Positions 9,035-17,882 of a stretch of 64,000 nt of DNA are shown piece by piece. Origin of the DNA: Thermoplasmatales archaeon (GTDB lineage: Archaea; Thermoplasmatota; Thermoplasmata; Thermoplasmatales; Thermoplasmataceae); assembly GCA_016806715.1 (NCBI GenBank), contig CP060531.1, forward strand, positions 1,349,966 through 1,413,965. Direction: 5' to 3'. Position 1 is the first letter of the stretch; every line of letters begins with the position of its first letter. The notes beneath the pieces are model-generated. The model searched no databases. It had not been told where the DNA came from and saw only the letters and a program-made list of their open reading frames with translations. The translations under genes and the position numbers were made by a program.

Positions 9035-9074
9035 TACCCCTACACAGGCTGGCATTCGATTCCGGTATCCCGGG

Positions 9075-9416
9075 TCAGAAGGTAATGACCTGGTATCCGG
9101 CATTCACGTAATGTGCGATTCTCTCACCAGCAGGCATCAGCTCAACTCCGAATGAGAGGAGCTTGTCCTTTACCCCATTCTTCTCGGCTATGAATACGCA
9201 TGCAGAATCAACCGCCTTACCCTCAACGAGCTGCTTGACCTGGTCCTTTGTCTGTCCATCTGCTTCGGCAATGAATTTTTCACTCGGTCCAAAGAAGAGG
9301 ACCTTCAGGTCATCATATCTCTTCGCAGCCAGAGACCTTGCTGCAACAGTTATACCTGCTTCTGCCTTAGCTTTTGCTTCCTCTCCGCTGACTATCAGGA
9401 ATAGTACCTTTGCCAT
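9075..9416 (-). CDS. DsrE/DsrF-like family protein
   Basis: A 113-residue protein with the alpha/beta sandwich pattern of the DsrE/F/YchN family: an N-terminal strand KVLFLIVSG, a mid-strand LKVLFFGPSE and a closing GYQVITF. Members act in sulfur-relay or persulfide chemistry or are of unknown role. A Cys is present at VDSACVF (about residue 72), the region where catalytic cysteines occur in relatives, but the match is not certain. A TATA-like TTTAAAAAAG lies about 25 bases upstream, consistent with a leaderless mRNA. Confidence 0.7.
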   Translation of the reverse strand: MAKVLFLIVSGEEAKAKAEAGITVAARSLAAKRYDDLKVLFFGPSEKFIAEADGQTKDQVKQLVEGKAVDSACVFIAEKNGVKDKLLSFGVELMPAGERIAHYVNAGYQVITF

Positions 9417-9665
9417 ATTTCCGCATAATTTACTCTTTTTTAAAGGATGCGTCGTGAGCAGTCAGACATGTTACATGGACCTCAGAAAGTCGATTAAGGC
9501 AAGTATGGTAATGAAAGCCACGAATATCAGTTGATTATCGTGCATTCAAGCAAGGAGTGCAAGTCAAGCTATCAATAAGTATGGCATTCACGATATTCTT
9601 GCCTGAATACGATGAGAATTTGAAACAGTATTTATTAATAAAAAACATATGAGAGGAGGATTGTT

Positions 9666-10520
9666 ATGGAGTATCGCGAATTTGGGAATACAGGTTTCAA
9701 GGCTTCTGTCATAGGGATGGGCACATACTATGACCCGGGCTGGATATTGAGCGCAAAACTTTTACGGAAACAGCCAAATCTTGAAAAGCATCTTGAGGCG
9801 ATAAAAGTAGGCCTTGACAACGGGATCAACCTCATCGATACTGCTGAACTTTACGGCTCAGAGAACATGGTGGCAATGGCAATAAAGGGCAGGAAGAGAG
9901 ATGACCTGTTCATTGCAACGAAAGTTTGGCGATCACATCTCAAATATGACTCACTAATCAAGGCTTGCAGGAAAAGCCTGAAGAATCTCGATACAAATTA
10001 TATAGACTTATACCAGGTGCACTTCCCCAATGGAAGGGTGCCAATCGGCGAAACCATGAAGGCAATGGAATATCTGGTTGATCAGGGGATGATAAGGTAT
10101 TTTGGCATAAGCAACTTCAACTTTTCCCAGATGAAAGCAGCAGAGGATGCTGTCAAGAAATACGAGATTACCTCGACTCAGATGAACTACAGCATAGCAA
10201 ACAGAAAACTTGAAAGGGACATACTTCCACACTGCATAGAGAAGAATATAGCTATCCTGCCTTATTACCCTCTGGCTCACGGAAAACTGTCAAATCCAGG
10301 ATCATGGCCACAGGGAGTAATGGATACAGTGATGAAGAAGCATGGGATCACAAAACCGACAACTCTTGCCCTGGCCTGGCTGACCTCGAGATGGAATGGC
10401 ATCTTCCCAATTCCTCGGGCTTCCAACCCTGACCATGTCAAGGATAACGTTGAAGCTGGATCAATAAGGCTTGACGAGACCGACATGAAAATGCTTGATG
10501 AGGCATTTCCCGTGACCTGA
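9666..10520 (+). CDS. Aldo/keto reductase
   Basis: A 284-residue (beta/alpha)8 oxidoreductase. The catalytic tetrad is visible: Asp and Tyr in NLIDTAELYGSE, Lys in IATKVW and His in YQVHFPN. The C-terminal IPRASNPDHVKDN stretch is the NADP-binding signature, IPxxSxxxH/R-like. The substrate is unknown. A TATA-like element lies at 9630-9640 and a purine-rich GAGGAGGA (9652-9659) precedes the ATG, so this gene probably has a short leader with a Shine-Dalgarno site, unlike most single genes here. Confidence 0.85.
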   Translation: MEYREFGNTGFKASVIGMGTYYDPGWILSAKLLRKQPNLEKHLEAIKVGLDNGINLIDTAELYGSENMVAMAIKGRKRDDLFIATKVWRSHLKYDSLIKACRKSLKNLDTNYIDLYQVHFPNGRVPIGETMKAMEYLVDQGMIRYFGISNFNFSQMKAAEDAVKKYEITSTQMNYSIANRKLERDILPHCIEKNIAILPYYPLAHGKLSNPGSWPQGVMDTVMKKHGITKPTTLALAWLTSRWNGIFPIPRASNPDHVKDNVEAGSIRLDETDMKMLDEAFPVT

Positions 10521-10614
10521 TTTCCAGTTCTCGCAGGCATGGACCAGCCTGTTGCCAGGGCAGCTACGGAGATGCGTATAACTCTAGAGACCCAACATGG
10601 TTTTGCAAAATCTC

Positions 10615-11484
10615 CTAGAACAATGGGCCATAATTCACGCTTCTTTCGTACTTCCACTCATCAGGCTGGTATGTGCATGTCACGCCTTCAGTCTCACACA
10701 GTCTCTCGATTGTCATTCTTGTGGAAGCCCACCACTTGTCGTTATCATGGGTGTTCCTGAAATTTTGCACCTGGAGTCCGGCTCCGGCAATAAGGGTCGC
10801 AGAACCTTTGTATAGCTGGTAGCGGTCATAAATAATCCTGGTTCCTATTTTTCCAGCTTCTGCTATAACCTCTGACAAACTTTCCCGGGAGTCGTTAACG
10901 CCTTTCATTATAGGGCCCAGGAAAATCCATGTCTTGACTTTGCTGGAATGTATCAGGGCTAAAGCCCTGATCCGTGATGCAGGTGACGGGCTCCCCGGCT
11001 CAATGGTCTTCCATGCATCTCTCTCCATCGTGGTTACAGTCATTCCCACATCAATGTTACGGGTGTGTCTCAGGAATACGTCCAGGTCCCTGACAACCAG
11101 TGGCGACTTTGTCTGGATTGAGACTCTGAATCCATTATCGGCCAGCATCTGTACTGCACCACGGGTTAGTCTATACTTTCCTTCCAGCGCCTGGTACGGA
11201 TCTGTTATGGTTGAAACGCCAACGATGCCTCTCCTTGCGGTTTTAATCTCTCTTTTCAATAAGTCGAGTATATTTGTCCGGACTGCAACTGTTCCTCCCC
11301 AGTCATCTCTTGCCTGAACATTAGATGTGAAATCTATTGCGAAACAGTATATGCATGCGTGAAGGCATCCAATATATGGATTCAGGGCGTAGTCAAGTTC
11401 CGGCAGTCCTGATTTGGACAGCGCACTGCTTGCCTTCACCTCAATGACATTGATCTCTCTTGGCAAGTTTATCATCCCCTTCAA
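10615..11484 (-). CDS. Radical SAM protein, spore-photoproduct-lyase-like
   Basis: A 289-residue radical SAM protein with the cluster motif CLHACIYC (C40, C44, C47) and the DYALNPYIGC lead-in typical of the SplB-like/Rv2578c-like group. Such proteins use a 4Fe-4S cluster and S-adenosylmethionine to make radicals; spore photoproduct lyase repairs thymine dimers, but relatives differ. The start overlaps the stop of the NreA gene by 4 bases, so the two are one operon, which supports a link to DNA repair. Specific activity cannot be inferred. Confidence 0.8.
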   Translation of the reverse strand: MKGMINLPREINVIEVKASSALSKSGLPELDYALNPYIGCLHACIYCFAIDFTSNVQARDDWGGTVAVRTNILDLLKREIKTARRGIVGVSTITDPYQALEGKYRLTRGAVQMLADNGFRVSIQTKSPLVVRDLDVFLRHTRNIDVGMTVTTMERDAWKTIEPGSPSPASRIRALALIHSSKVKTWIFLGPIMKGVNDSRESLSEVIAEAGKIGTRIIYDRYQLYKGSATLIAGAGLQVQNFRNTHDNDKWWASTRMTIERLCETEGVTCTYQPDEWKYERSVNYGPLF

Positions 11485-12725
11485 AGGAACCGGTCAAGGC
11501 CACCATAAGTAAGTATCTGGTCCAGCCCTGATTTCTGCTTCCACATACTGACCGGCACAGTGAGGAAAGAAGCTATGTGGTTTAACGCTTCCTGGTAACT
11601 GCTGAAAGATTCAGGTTTGGACCTGAACATCTCCCTGACATTTTCCCTGACATACCAGACTCCAACCGGAAGGTTGAATCCAGGGTATATTTCTCTCCAG
11701 AGCGTGGCAGATCCCTGCCTCTTAAGATTCTTCAATGCTTCAAGGGCCGCGAGCTTGGACGCATAGTAACATCCGCCGATCCCGGGATAGTCTTTCCTGC
11801 CGCCATACATTTCATAATCAATCTCAACAAATGGGGTATCACTCCACTGGTTCCATGTGCTTCCGGGATACCATGCCTCTCCCCACTCGAACATCCAGTT
11901 CCTTGGAGAAAGGATAGCAGTGAAAAGATTTCCAGGAGTTTTTCTCACATAGGCAAGGTACTCTCCCAGTTGTGGTTTCTGCTTTATCTCATCAGTGAGT
12001 TCATCCGAGACATTCTTGTCGGCCGCAGTGATTGCCCATCTCGTGGGAACCGCTTTTCTCTGTTTTTTTACTCCTAGAGCACCAACGCTGAGTATCTTGG
12101 AGATTCTTGTAACATCAATGCCTCTCCTGTACATGCCATTGATCCCATCAACTGCCAGGAGATCGTCCTCGGAGTAAATCCGGTCAACAAAACCCTCTAT
12201 TTTGGCATTTCCTATATTGATCTTCTTAACCGGTGCAGAGGGACCCATGGGAGGAACATGCTCGTCAAGCACAATCTTTGCACTGTTCATGTTCCTGGTG
12301 AATTCCATTTCAACTTCTACCGGCTTCTCGGATAACGACATCACCTGGATATCCTGTAATACCCTGTCTGGCTCGGAGACATTCTTCACATTTACCTCCA
12401 TTCCCCCGCGAAGCAATGAAAGTCTCATGGACAGGAATTCCTCCATGTTTATCTTCATCCAGTTCGAAGGGCTCTCGTAACCACTTGTATCACCGTGAAT
12501 ATTTGGGGCGGATGGATAAATATTTACTTTGGGGTAGCCATATCTTCCCACAAATACTGCCGGAGGAGTAGAACCGCTTATCTCTTTTCCGTTGAACCTC
12601 GCAATCTTTGGTTGCAGCAGGTTTTTGACGGAGATCGGACAGTATGAAAGCCCGCAAAGCATTTTTGCTCCCCTGCACCTTATACAGAGCGAAGCGGGTA
12701 TCTTATAAGCAGTCTTGAATTCCAT
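11481..12725 (-). CDS. nreA: Archaeal DNA-repair protein NreA-like
   Basis: A 414-residue protein of the archaeal Nre family. The N-terminal metal-binding cluster has cysteines 14, 17, 24 and 29 (CIRCRGAKMLCGLSYC), followed by the conserved FVGRYGYPKVNIYP and SEP-type motifs. Family members interact with PCNA and help tolerate DNA damage. The C-terminus ends YGGLDRFL, which resembles a PCNA-interacting box with Tyr in place of the usual Gln. It is the first gene of an operon with the radical SAM protein. Confidence 0.85.
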   Translation of the reverse strand: MEFKTAYKIPASLCIRCRGAKMLCGLSYCPISVKNLLQPKIARFNGKEISGSTPPAVFVGRYGYPKVNIYPSAPNIHGDTSGYESPSNWMKINMEEFLSMRLSLLRGGMEVNVKNVSEPDRVLQDIQVMSLSEKPVEVEMEFTRNMNSAKIVLDEHVPPMGPSAPVKKINIGNAKIEGFVDRIYSEDDLLAVDGINGMYRRGIDVTRISKILSVGALGVKKQRKAVPTRWAITAADKNVSDELTDEIKQKPQLGEYLAYVRKTPGNLFTAILSPRNWMFEWGEAWYPGSTWNQWSDTPFVEIDYEMYGGRKDYPGIGGCYYASKLAALEALKNLKRQGSATLWREIYPGFNLPVGVWYVRENVREMFRSKPESFSSYQEALNHIASFLTVPVSMWKQKSGLDQILTYGGLDRFL

Positions 12726-12886
12726 CAGGCATTAACAATTCTACCAACTATTAAAGCTGATCTACAGGAGATAAAATTGAGAAAAGGGTTTTCCGCTGCA
12801 CATTATTCCTGCGGGAAATAGCATCTATGTTGGTGGCTAAATTATAACAGGTATAAACTTAAATAGTTATTCTTATTAATCAGTAT

Positions 12887-13366
12887 ATGGAACCGTCTAG
12901 CAATAAGGATAAGAATGTATCAAGGACAAGCGTTCTTCCGGCATACCTCGGGGTGTTCTTCCTGATTCAATTCATAATAACCATGGTTATACTGTTCACT
13001 GACCAGAATCTACAGACTGATTTTGGCACCGTACCGAAATATTTCATCCACTGGTATGGGCTCCTTGTGACAGGAGTAGTAGACATTATTGCATTTATTG
13101 TGCTCCTTGCAGTAAGGAAACGATCCATTGTGGGAGTCGGGGTAGGATGGGGAGTATTCATGGCAGCCTTTCAGGTAGCAGATATAGCAACTTACTCTAT
13201 GCTCAATGTCGGCTTCTCTGCAGGAAATTTTGCGCAATATCTGTTCGGGGTTACAAAATTCAGTGGTGCGCTTCCATATATACCCGGTTTGTACGATCTT
13301 TTATTTGCGCTGTACCTTGTAGCCATAGGCGTGGGATTATTTATCCGCAGCAAGATGAAGCCATAA
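12887..13366 (+). CDS. Small membrane protein of unknown function
   Basis: A 159-residue protein with four predicted transmembrane helices (roughly residues 18-38, 54-73, 78-98, 128-153) and a charged, soluble N-terminus rich in Ser, Asn and Lys. I do not recognise the family. A TATA-like TTAAATAG at 12859-12866 is 25 bases upstream of the ATG, so expression as a leaderless single gene is likely. It runs convergent with the glycosyltransferase cluster. Confidence 0.6.
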   Translation: MEPSSNKDKNVSRTSVLPAYLGVFFLIQFIITMVILFTDQNLQTDFGTVPKYFIHWYGLLVTGVVDIIAFIVLLAVRKRSIVGVGVGWGVFMAAFQVADIATYSMLNVGFSAGNFAQYLFGVTKFSGALPYIPGLYDLLFALYLVAIGVGLFIRSKMKP

Positions 13367-13394
13367 TATCTCCATTTTTACCTCATTTACCTTT

Positions 13395-14276
13395 TCATAG
13401 GCGTATATCTTTATTCGAAATCGGCCACTTGTAGTACGATTTACCCTTTTTCAGGTGACTGCGGGACAGGATCAGCGCAAGTGCCTCCACAAAACACACC
13501 AGCGGTAAGATTAAAATCTCTTTCCTGTATCTTTTCAGGAATGAGACCATGATAGAAAAGAAAGTTTTCCTGTCTGTGATTATGAGTGTTGTCATTACAA
13601 GAGGGTCCAGATTCATTCTCAGTAATTCCTGATGGCCAAAATTCACCCTGATTCTCTGTATAAGAAGGTCGATTAAAGTTCCCGGTATCTGATTTCTTAC
13701 TTTTATGTCATCCCTGTATTCGACTCTGTACCCAAGCCGTTTTGCGTTTAAGCAGATGTATGCATCGTCATTGACAATCCGTGGAAGTACGGGCAGTAAC
13801 TTCCTTCTTATTGCCAGGAATTCCCCTCCATGGACATTGAGGTTTCTTTTTGACATGTACTCAAGCTCGGCGTCATGCAGTTTCCAAAGTGCACTGCCTA
13901 TTTTCCCATGAAGTCCCTTAACTGGTTCTGGAACCACCTGCGGGATTATAACGCCAATGTCATCATCCATTGCTTCAAAACAACGTTTAAAGATATCTTC
14001 CTCTATCTGGATATCTCCGGATAAGATGAAAGTCAGTTCGCCTGCAGCAAACCTGAATGACCTGTTCAGGGATTCAGCTTTACCAAGCCTGTCCTTTTCC
14101 TCTTCAAGGATAAGTCTCTGATCCGCAAGGCCGCTGACATATTCCTTATCGGTTCTGGTTCCTCCGTACATAAGAACAATCCTGTCCACATCTGAAGCGA
14201 TCACGGCGTCGAGAAGAATTTTCAGAGATTCTCCGTCATCGTAACTGGTGATTATGGCAGTCGAGAGTGGCTCTAT
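13395..14276 (-). CDS. Glycosyltransferase, GT-A fold, with no standard start codon
   Basis: The GT-A domain is clear: SGDIQIEEDIF replaces the usual DxD strand, followed by NVHGGEFLAIRRKL and VNDDAYICLNAKRLGY; a C-terminal hydrophobic helix would anchor it to the membrane. The first ATG/GTG/TTG in frame is GTG 14204, which would remove the first beta-strand. The frame continues 24 codons upstream and encodes a proper GT-A start (STAIITSYDDGESLK). The only plausible initiation there is ATA 14276, which overlaps the TAG of the preceding gene and lies 5 bases after a GGAGGGG Shine-Dalgarno stretch. A mutated start or sequencing error are alternatives. Confidence 0.65.
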   Translation of the reverse strand: MEPLSTAIITSYDDGESLKILLDAVIASDVDRIVLMYGGTRTDKEYVSGLADQRLILEEEKDRLGKAESLNRSFRFAAGELTFILSGDIQIEEDIFKRCFEAMDDDIGVIIPQVVPEPVKGLHGKIGSALWKLHDAELEYMSKRNLNVHGGEFLAIRRKLLPVLPRIVNDDAYICLNAKRLGYRVEYRDDIKVRNQIPGTLIDLLIQRIRVNFGHQELLRMNLDPLVMTTLIITDRKTFFSIMVSFLKRYRKEILILPLVCFVEALALILSRSHLKKGKSYYKWPISNKDIRL

Positions 14277-14995
14277 CGGTACCCCTCCCTGAATTTCCTG
14301 TCAAGTTCCTCATATTTCACAGTCTTAAGGTAAAATCGGTGTAATCCTGTTACTGTCCGGAACTTGTCTCCCGGGTTATTCTTCCTGTCAAACTTTTTAT
14401 TTCTATAGAGTGATTTTAGATGCAGCCACGAGGATACAATGACATAAAGCATAAGATCTATCGGGGATAAGCGAGAACCATGGCCCTGGCCTACTGGTTC
14501 TGCCTCAGTGGTGGAATTCTCCCGCTTCTGGTATGTTGCCATTATTTCCGGGGACGAATGAAGAAGGCCCTGATAATACTCAAGCCCCGCAAATGGGATC
14601 ACATGCACGGAATCTTTTGCTGCAAGTCCGGAAATGAAACTCCTGTAATACTCAACAGCGTATTCATGGTCAAAAGCAAGGCTCAGGCATATGTCTTTAC
14701 TTTCCGTGATCCGGCAAACTATAAATGATTTGAGCAGCACCCTCCATAACCTGTTGTTCCTGGTGATAAGATATATGTCTATATCGTCTTCGGGTTCAGG
14801 AGCATAAGAAACAGATCCAGAAACACCGGCAAACAGAATATCGTCTGATAAAATTGATGATATAAACTTTCCAGCCTGTTCTAGCTTTTTTTGCTTTACG
14901 TGTGACTCTCTGTCAGCGTAAGGGATATCAGAGCTCTCAGCGATGGAAGTGATTTGAAATGGCAATATCTTACCTATTATAATCAATGAAAACAC
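14273..14995 (-). CDS. Nucleotidyltransferase-domain protein
   Basis: A 240-residue protein with a nucleotidyltransferase-fold core: GVSGSVSY (58-64) then DDIDIYLI (70-77), the GS...DxD pattern that binds nucleotide and metal. The remainder is helical and has no clear family. The start is GTG 14995, with a TATA-like CTTATATC on this strand at about 15012-15019. It is followed at once by the glycosyltransferase gene, so it may act in the same surface-sugar or modification pathway. A minimal antitoxin-type function seems less likely because of its length. Confidence 0.6.
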   Translation of the reverse strand: MFSLIIIGKILPFQITSIAESSDIPYADRESHVKQKKLEQAGKFISSILSDDILFAGVSGSVSYAPEPEDDIDIYLITRNNRLWRVLLKSFIVCRITESKDICLSLAFDHEYAVEYYRSFISGLAAKDSVHVIPFAGLEYYQGLLHSSPEIMATYQKRENSTTEAEPVGQGHGSRLSPIDLMLYVIVSSWLHLKSLYRNKKFDRKNNPGDKFRTVTGLHRFYLKTVKYEELDRKFREGYR

Positions 14996-15309
14996 GTAAT
15001 TAATATTATCTGATATAAGACCTTGAATAGACTAATCGAGATTTTCCTATATAAGGCCGGTAGCATCATTCCCGCCTTATCCATGGTATTTTCCGTGACC
15101 GGAACATCCCTATGAATACCGTATCGATTTGAAGGAATATGCGCATCTTTCTCAGTCTGGAATAGAATATAATTATTATTCCCATCACCAAACGTGGTAA
15201 TTAACCTTTTGAAACTACTGTTTTTTAAACATTTATCAAAACCTGTTTGTGACTCTATTGCTTTAAAGACTAGGAGTAAAGGCTTAATCATAACTACAGA
15301 ACAGGTATG
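14996..15309. other. Gap with no convincing gene
   Basis: About 310 bases between the methyltransferase-fusion stop and the nucleotidyltransferase start. One minus-strand frame of 102 codons (14983-15291) is open, but its translation has no recognisable fold, its codon pattern is unlike the neighbours, and it overlaps the promoter and first codons of the nucleotidyltransferase gene. I treat it as noncoding. The TATA box for the nucleotidyltransferase is the only feature I can support. Confidence 0.45.
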
Positions 15310-16494
15310 TCAACTGCCGATCCTGTTCTGAAGCACAGTGAGGAAGTGATCCCCCATATACTTCATTGGCCATTTTCCCGCTAATTTCTGATCGATTATA
15401 TCCAGCTTCTCATAACTCTGGTCCAGGAAATTTATCAATCTTGTGAAATTGGAGGGCGGAAGTATAATTGGCACGGCATCTGTTTCTAGCGCCATGAAGC
15501 AGCTACCAAAAATACTCATAAACTCCCTGAAGCTGAATGAATACACATCAATGCAGAACCTGGATCTTCCTTCCCTTATCGGGTTCTTCAGCCTCCAGAA
15601 TAACCTTGAGGCATTCAGTGACAGTATATTACTTGCCATTTCCGATAAGCAGAACTTGTTGTATACGCCTGCGATAAAGTATCCTCCAGGTTTTATAAGC
15701 ACACTGAGCGCACCGGGAATCTTCTCTATATCCGGTTCACAGTTAAGTGCACCATACGTGGAGTATCCCGCATCAAAGGCACTTTTTCCGAGTATTCCCT
15801 CGAGTTCCCCGATGCTGGATGCGCTAAGCTTCATTGTGTTCAGCCTCTCATGAATGCCCTCCTTCCTTGCCTTTGCGTTGATGTTGTCCAGCATCCTGCT
15901 GGAAATGTCGATTGCAAAAACCTCATGTCCATCCCTGAGAAGCTCCAAGGTCTCTGCGCCAGTGCCACAGCCTATTTCCAGTACGTTCTGGTGTTTTCCC
16001 AGATATTTTCTTAACTTTTTAAGTGATCTTTCCCTGAGAAGTACATTTATGCGGTTCCCAAATATGTGTTCATCGTAATTGTCAGCAACGCTGTCGAATT
16101 CCTCCTCCAGCCATCTGTAATAATTGCCCCCCGTTTCCTGGCGTTCAGTGCAGACATCAAGCCTTATGAATCTGGCTGGCCTGCTGAAGTATTTCCTTAC
16201 ATAATCATTCCCGTACTTTGCGGTGAATTTTCTAAGTACATTTTCTCTCTCCTCACCGGACGTTATGAGTGAGGGTGTTCGGGAACCCGAGACCTTGCCA
16301 ATGGCGAAATCTGCCTTTCTGTTCCTGAGGATGTAGGATGGCCAGCGTGCGTTATAATCTGATGATATCAAATAAATGACCTCACCCTCGATTACATATG
16401 CAAGTTCTATTGAGTCACCCCCGGAAATTAATGAAAGTGACCGGGACTCAGGGTATGCGCCGCTACTGGTACTACCATTAATTTTTTCTATCAT
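15310..16494 (-). CDS. Split-barrel domain fused to class I SAM methyltransferase
   Basis: A 394-residue two-domain protein. Residues 18-114 read as a split beta-barrel of the PNPOx/deazaflavin-nitroreductase type (ELAYVIEGEVIYLISS, then WPSYILRNRKADFAIG, ending ARFIRLDV). Residues 130-394 form a methyltransferase with motif I VLEIGCGTGAETL (171-183), the acidic AIDIS of motif II and the PGGYFIAG motif. Flavin or F420 binding by the first domain is inferred only from shape. Its start overlaps the stop of the 76-residue gene by 4 bases. Neighbouring glycosyltransferases suggest small-molecule or glycan modification. Confidence 0.65.
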   Translation of the reverse strand: MIEKINGSTSSGAYPESRSLSLISGGDSIELAYVIEGEVIYLISSDYNARWPSYILRNRKADFAIGKVSGSRTPSLITSGEERENVLRKFTAKYGNDYVRKYFSRPARFIRLDVCTERQETGGNYYRWLEEEFDSVADNYDEHIFGNRINVLLRERSLKKLRKYLGKHQNVLEIGCGTGAETLELLRDGHEVFAIDISSRMLDNINAKARKEGIHERLNTMKLSASSIGELEGILGKSAFDAGYSTYGALNCEPDIEKIPGALSVLIKPGGYFIAGVYNKFCLSEMASNILSLNASRLFWRLKNPIREGRSRFCIDVYSFSFREFMSIFGSCFMALETDAVPIILPPSNFTRLINFLDQSYEKLDIIDQKLAGKWPMKYMGDHFLTVLQNRIGS

Positions 16495-16721
16495 GGCACC
16501 TCGCCGGGCTGCTGGAATTCTGAGGCAATTGCGCGGTAAATATCAGTGACTTCATAGTTCAGGTTTTCAACTACCTTGTCTCCAACATTTCTCTGCCTGA
16601 ACATCAAGCCAAGGACACATACTATAAAAAGGAACGATCTCCTCTTAGTGTCTACTCCGAGGCAGATTCCCTTTTCGGATATCAGATACTTTATAGGAAA
16701 TCTTTCTGAGTATACTTTCAT
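16491..16721 (-). CDS. 76-residue protein, possibly PqqD-like
   Basis: A small protein translationally coupled (ATGA overlap) to the methyltransferase fusion. The order of features, a strand ending in GICLGVDTKRRSF, then a helix, then VGDKVVENLNYEVTDIYRAIASEF, is reminiscent of PqqD-type peptide chaperones, but the similarity is weak and key positions are not clear. PqqD proteins carry precursor peptides to radical SAM enzymes; none is adjacent here. I regard the gene as real because of coupling, with function unknown. Confidence 0.45.
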   Translation of the reverse strand: MKVYSERFPIKYLISEKGICLGVDTKRRSFLFIVCVLGLMFRQRNVGDKVVENLNYEVTDIYRAIASEFQQPGEVP

Positions 16722-16773
16722 GTAAATGCCCTCCCAACACTTTTACTGGAAGATGTCTCCCTCAGCGCATGCG

Positions 16774-17577
16774 TCATCTGTGAACCTCCCCACTTATTTT
16801 TCTCCTATCTATTTTACCCCATTTAGTCGGGTTCATGAATCCGGTTAGAAGTTTAAGGTAATATATTGGAGAATATAGGAAATTCTTTGCGTTCTTGCTG
16901 TTAAGATGCATCATCCAAACGACAATTATAGCCTTGGAAAGTTGGCTGAAGTGCCTGGAAGGAGTCATCCTGATCTGTGCCCCCTGCCATTCCGGCCAGT
17001 ATCTATAATTCCTGTATACGGATCTGTGGATCATTGCGTCTTTTACGTAACGTATTTTGAGGTAATTATCAGATATCACTTCTTCAAAATAGAACGTTTC
17101 CCTACCCTGGATTTCATCCGGCATGTTAATCTTCCTGGCCAGCTGCAACGGCATCATTGTGAGTCCGAGTGGGATACCGTAGAGGAAATTATGTCCCAGC
17201 GCACACCCGACAACAGCACCGGTACGCGGGTCCTTGAATTCCTCCATGGCCTGAGCAAAAAATGTATCGCTTACAACGGAAACGTCCCCATCCACAAACA
17301 AGACATATTTCGTACTAGCCTTAGAAATCAAAAGGTTCGTTGCATAGCCCAGCCCTTTCTCCTCTTCAAATAACTCAACGCTAAACCTTGCGGCAATTTC
17401 CGGCGTGGCATCGGTGCTGTTATGATCTGCAATCAGTATCCGCTTTACCGGTATATACCTGGTAACGGATTCAAGGCAATTTTCCAGGGTATCTGCTGAA
17501 TTGAACGTCCTAATGAGTACGTCCACGCTTTCCTCGTGATTTTGAGGCATTATAAATTGATATTGTAAACAACGCAT
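16774..17577 (-). CDS. Glycosyltransferase family 2
   Basis: A 267-residue GT2 enzyme. The fold begins with VDVLIRTFNSADTLENCLESV, then RILIADHNSTDAT (nucleotide binding), and the metal motif VDGDVSV (near residue 97). The EKGLGYATNLLISKA stretch is typical. The C-terminal part has amphipathic helices and may rest on the membrane. It opens the minus-strand cluster with the 76-residue protein and the methyltransferase fusion 50 bases downstream. An internal ATG at 17550 (residue 10) is an equally good start. Confidence 0.82.
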   Translation of the reverse strand: MRCLQYQFIMPQNHEESVDVLIRTFNSADTLENCLESVTRYIPVKRILIADHNSTDATPEIAARFSVELFEEEKGLGYATNLLISKASTKYVLFVDGDVSVVSDTFFAQAMEEFKDPRTGAVVGCALGHNFLYGIPLGLTMMPLQLARKINMPDEIQGRETFYFEEVISDNYLKIRYVKDAMIHRSVYRNYRYWPEWQGAQIRMTPSRHFSQLSKAIIVVWMMHLNSKNAKNFLYSPIYYLKLLTGFMNPTKWGKIDRRKISGEVHR

Positions 17578-17882
17578 ATCTACTTTACTACTTCAGTTGT
17601 CAAAAACTGGCGATGATGAAAGTCTCCTCGGGTACGTTTAGACAATTCTTATCAGGTGGCGGTAGGCCATATATTCTAGAATCCCATAGTGTTAAAGACC
17701 TCATTCAGGTTGGCAGAATGCAAACCGATGGCAGGTTGATATCTCTAAACCCCAACTGTGTACCGCACACCAGTCACAAGGCTGTTCAGAGAATTATATC
17801 ATGTTAATTTCAATCCCTGGTATTGCCACTATAATTATTTTAATAAACAATAAAACAATATGAGTGAATCCGGTGTTGAATT
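17578..17882. other. Divergent intergenic region
   Basis: About 305 bases between the divergent glycosyltransferase and the 109-residue gene. A TATA-like ATTATTTTAATAAA (17832-17845) would serve the plus-strand gene. No RNA gene, repeat or further reading frame of merit was seen; a short plus-strand frame at 17613 has no support. Confidence 0.4.

Noticed and set aside
14983-15291. 102-codon minus-strand frame
   Set aside because: No recognisable fold, overlaps the promoter and first codons of the nucleotidyltransferase gene, and its composition is unlike neighbours.
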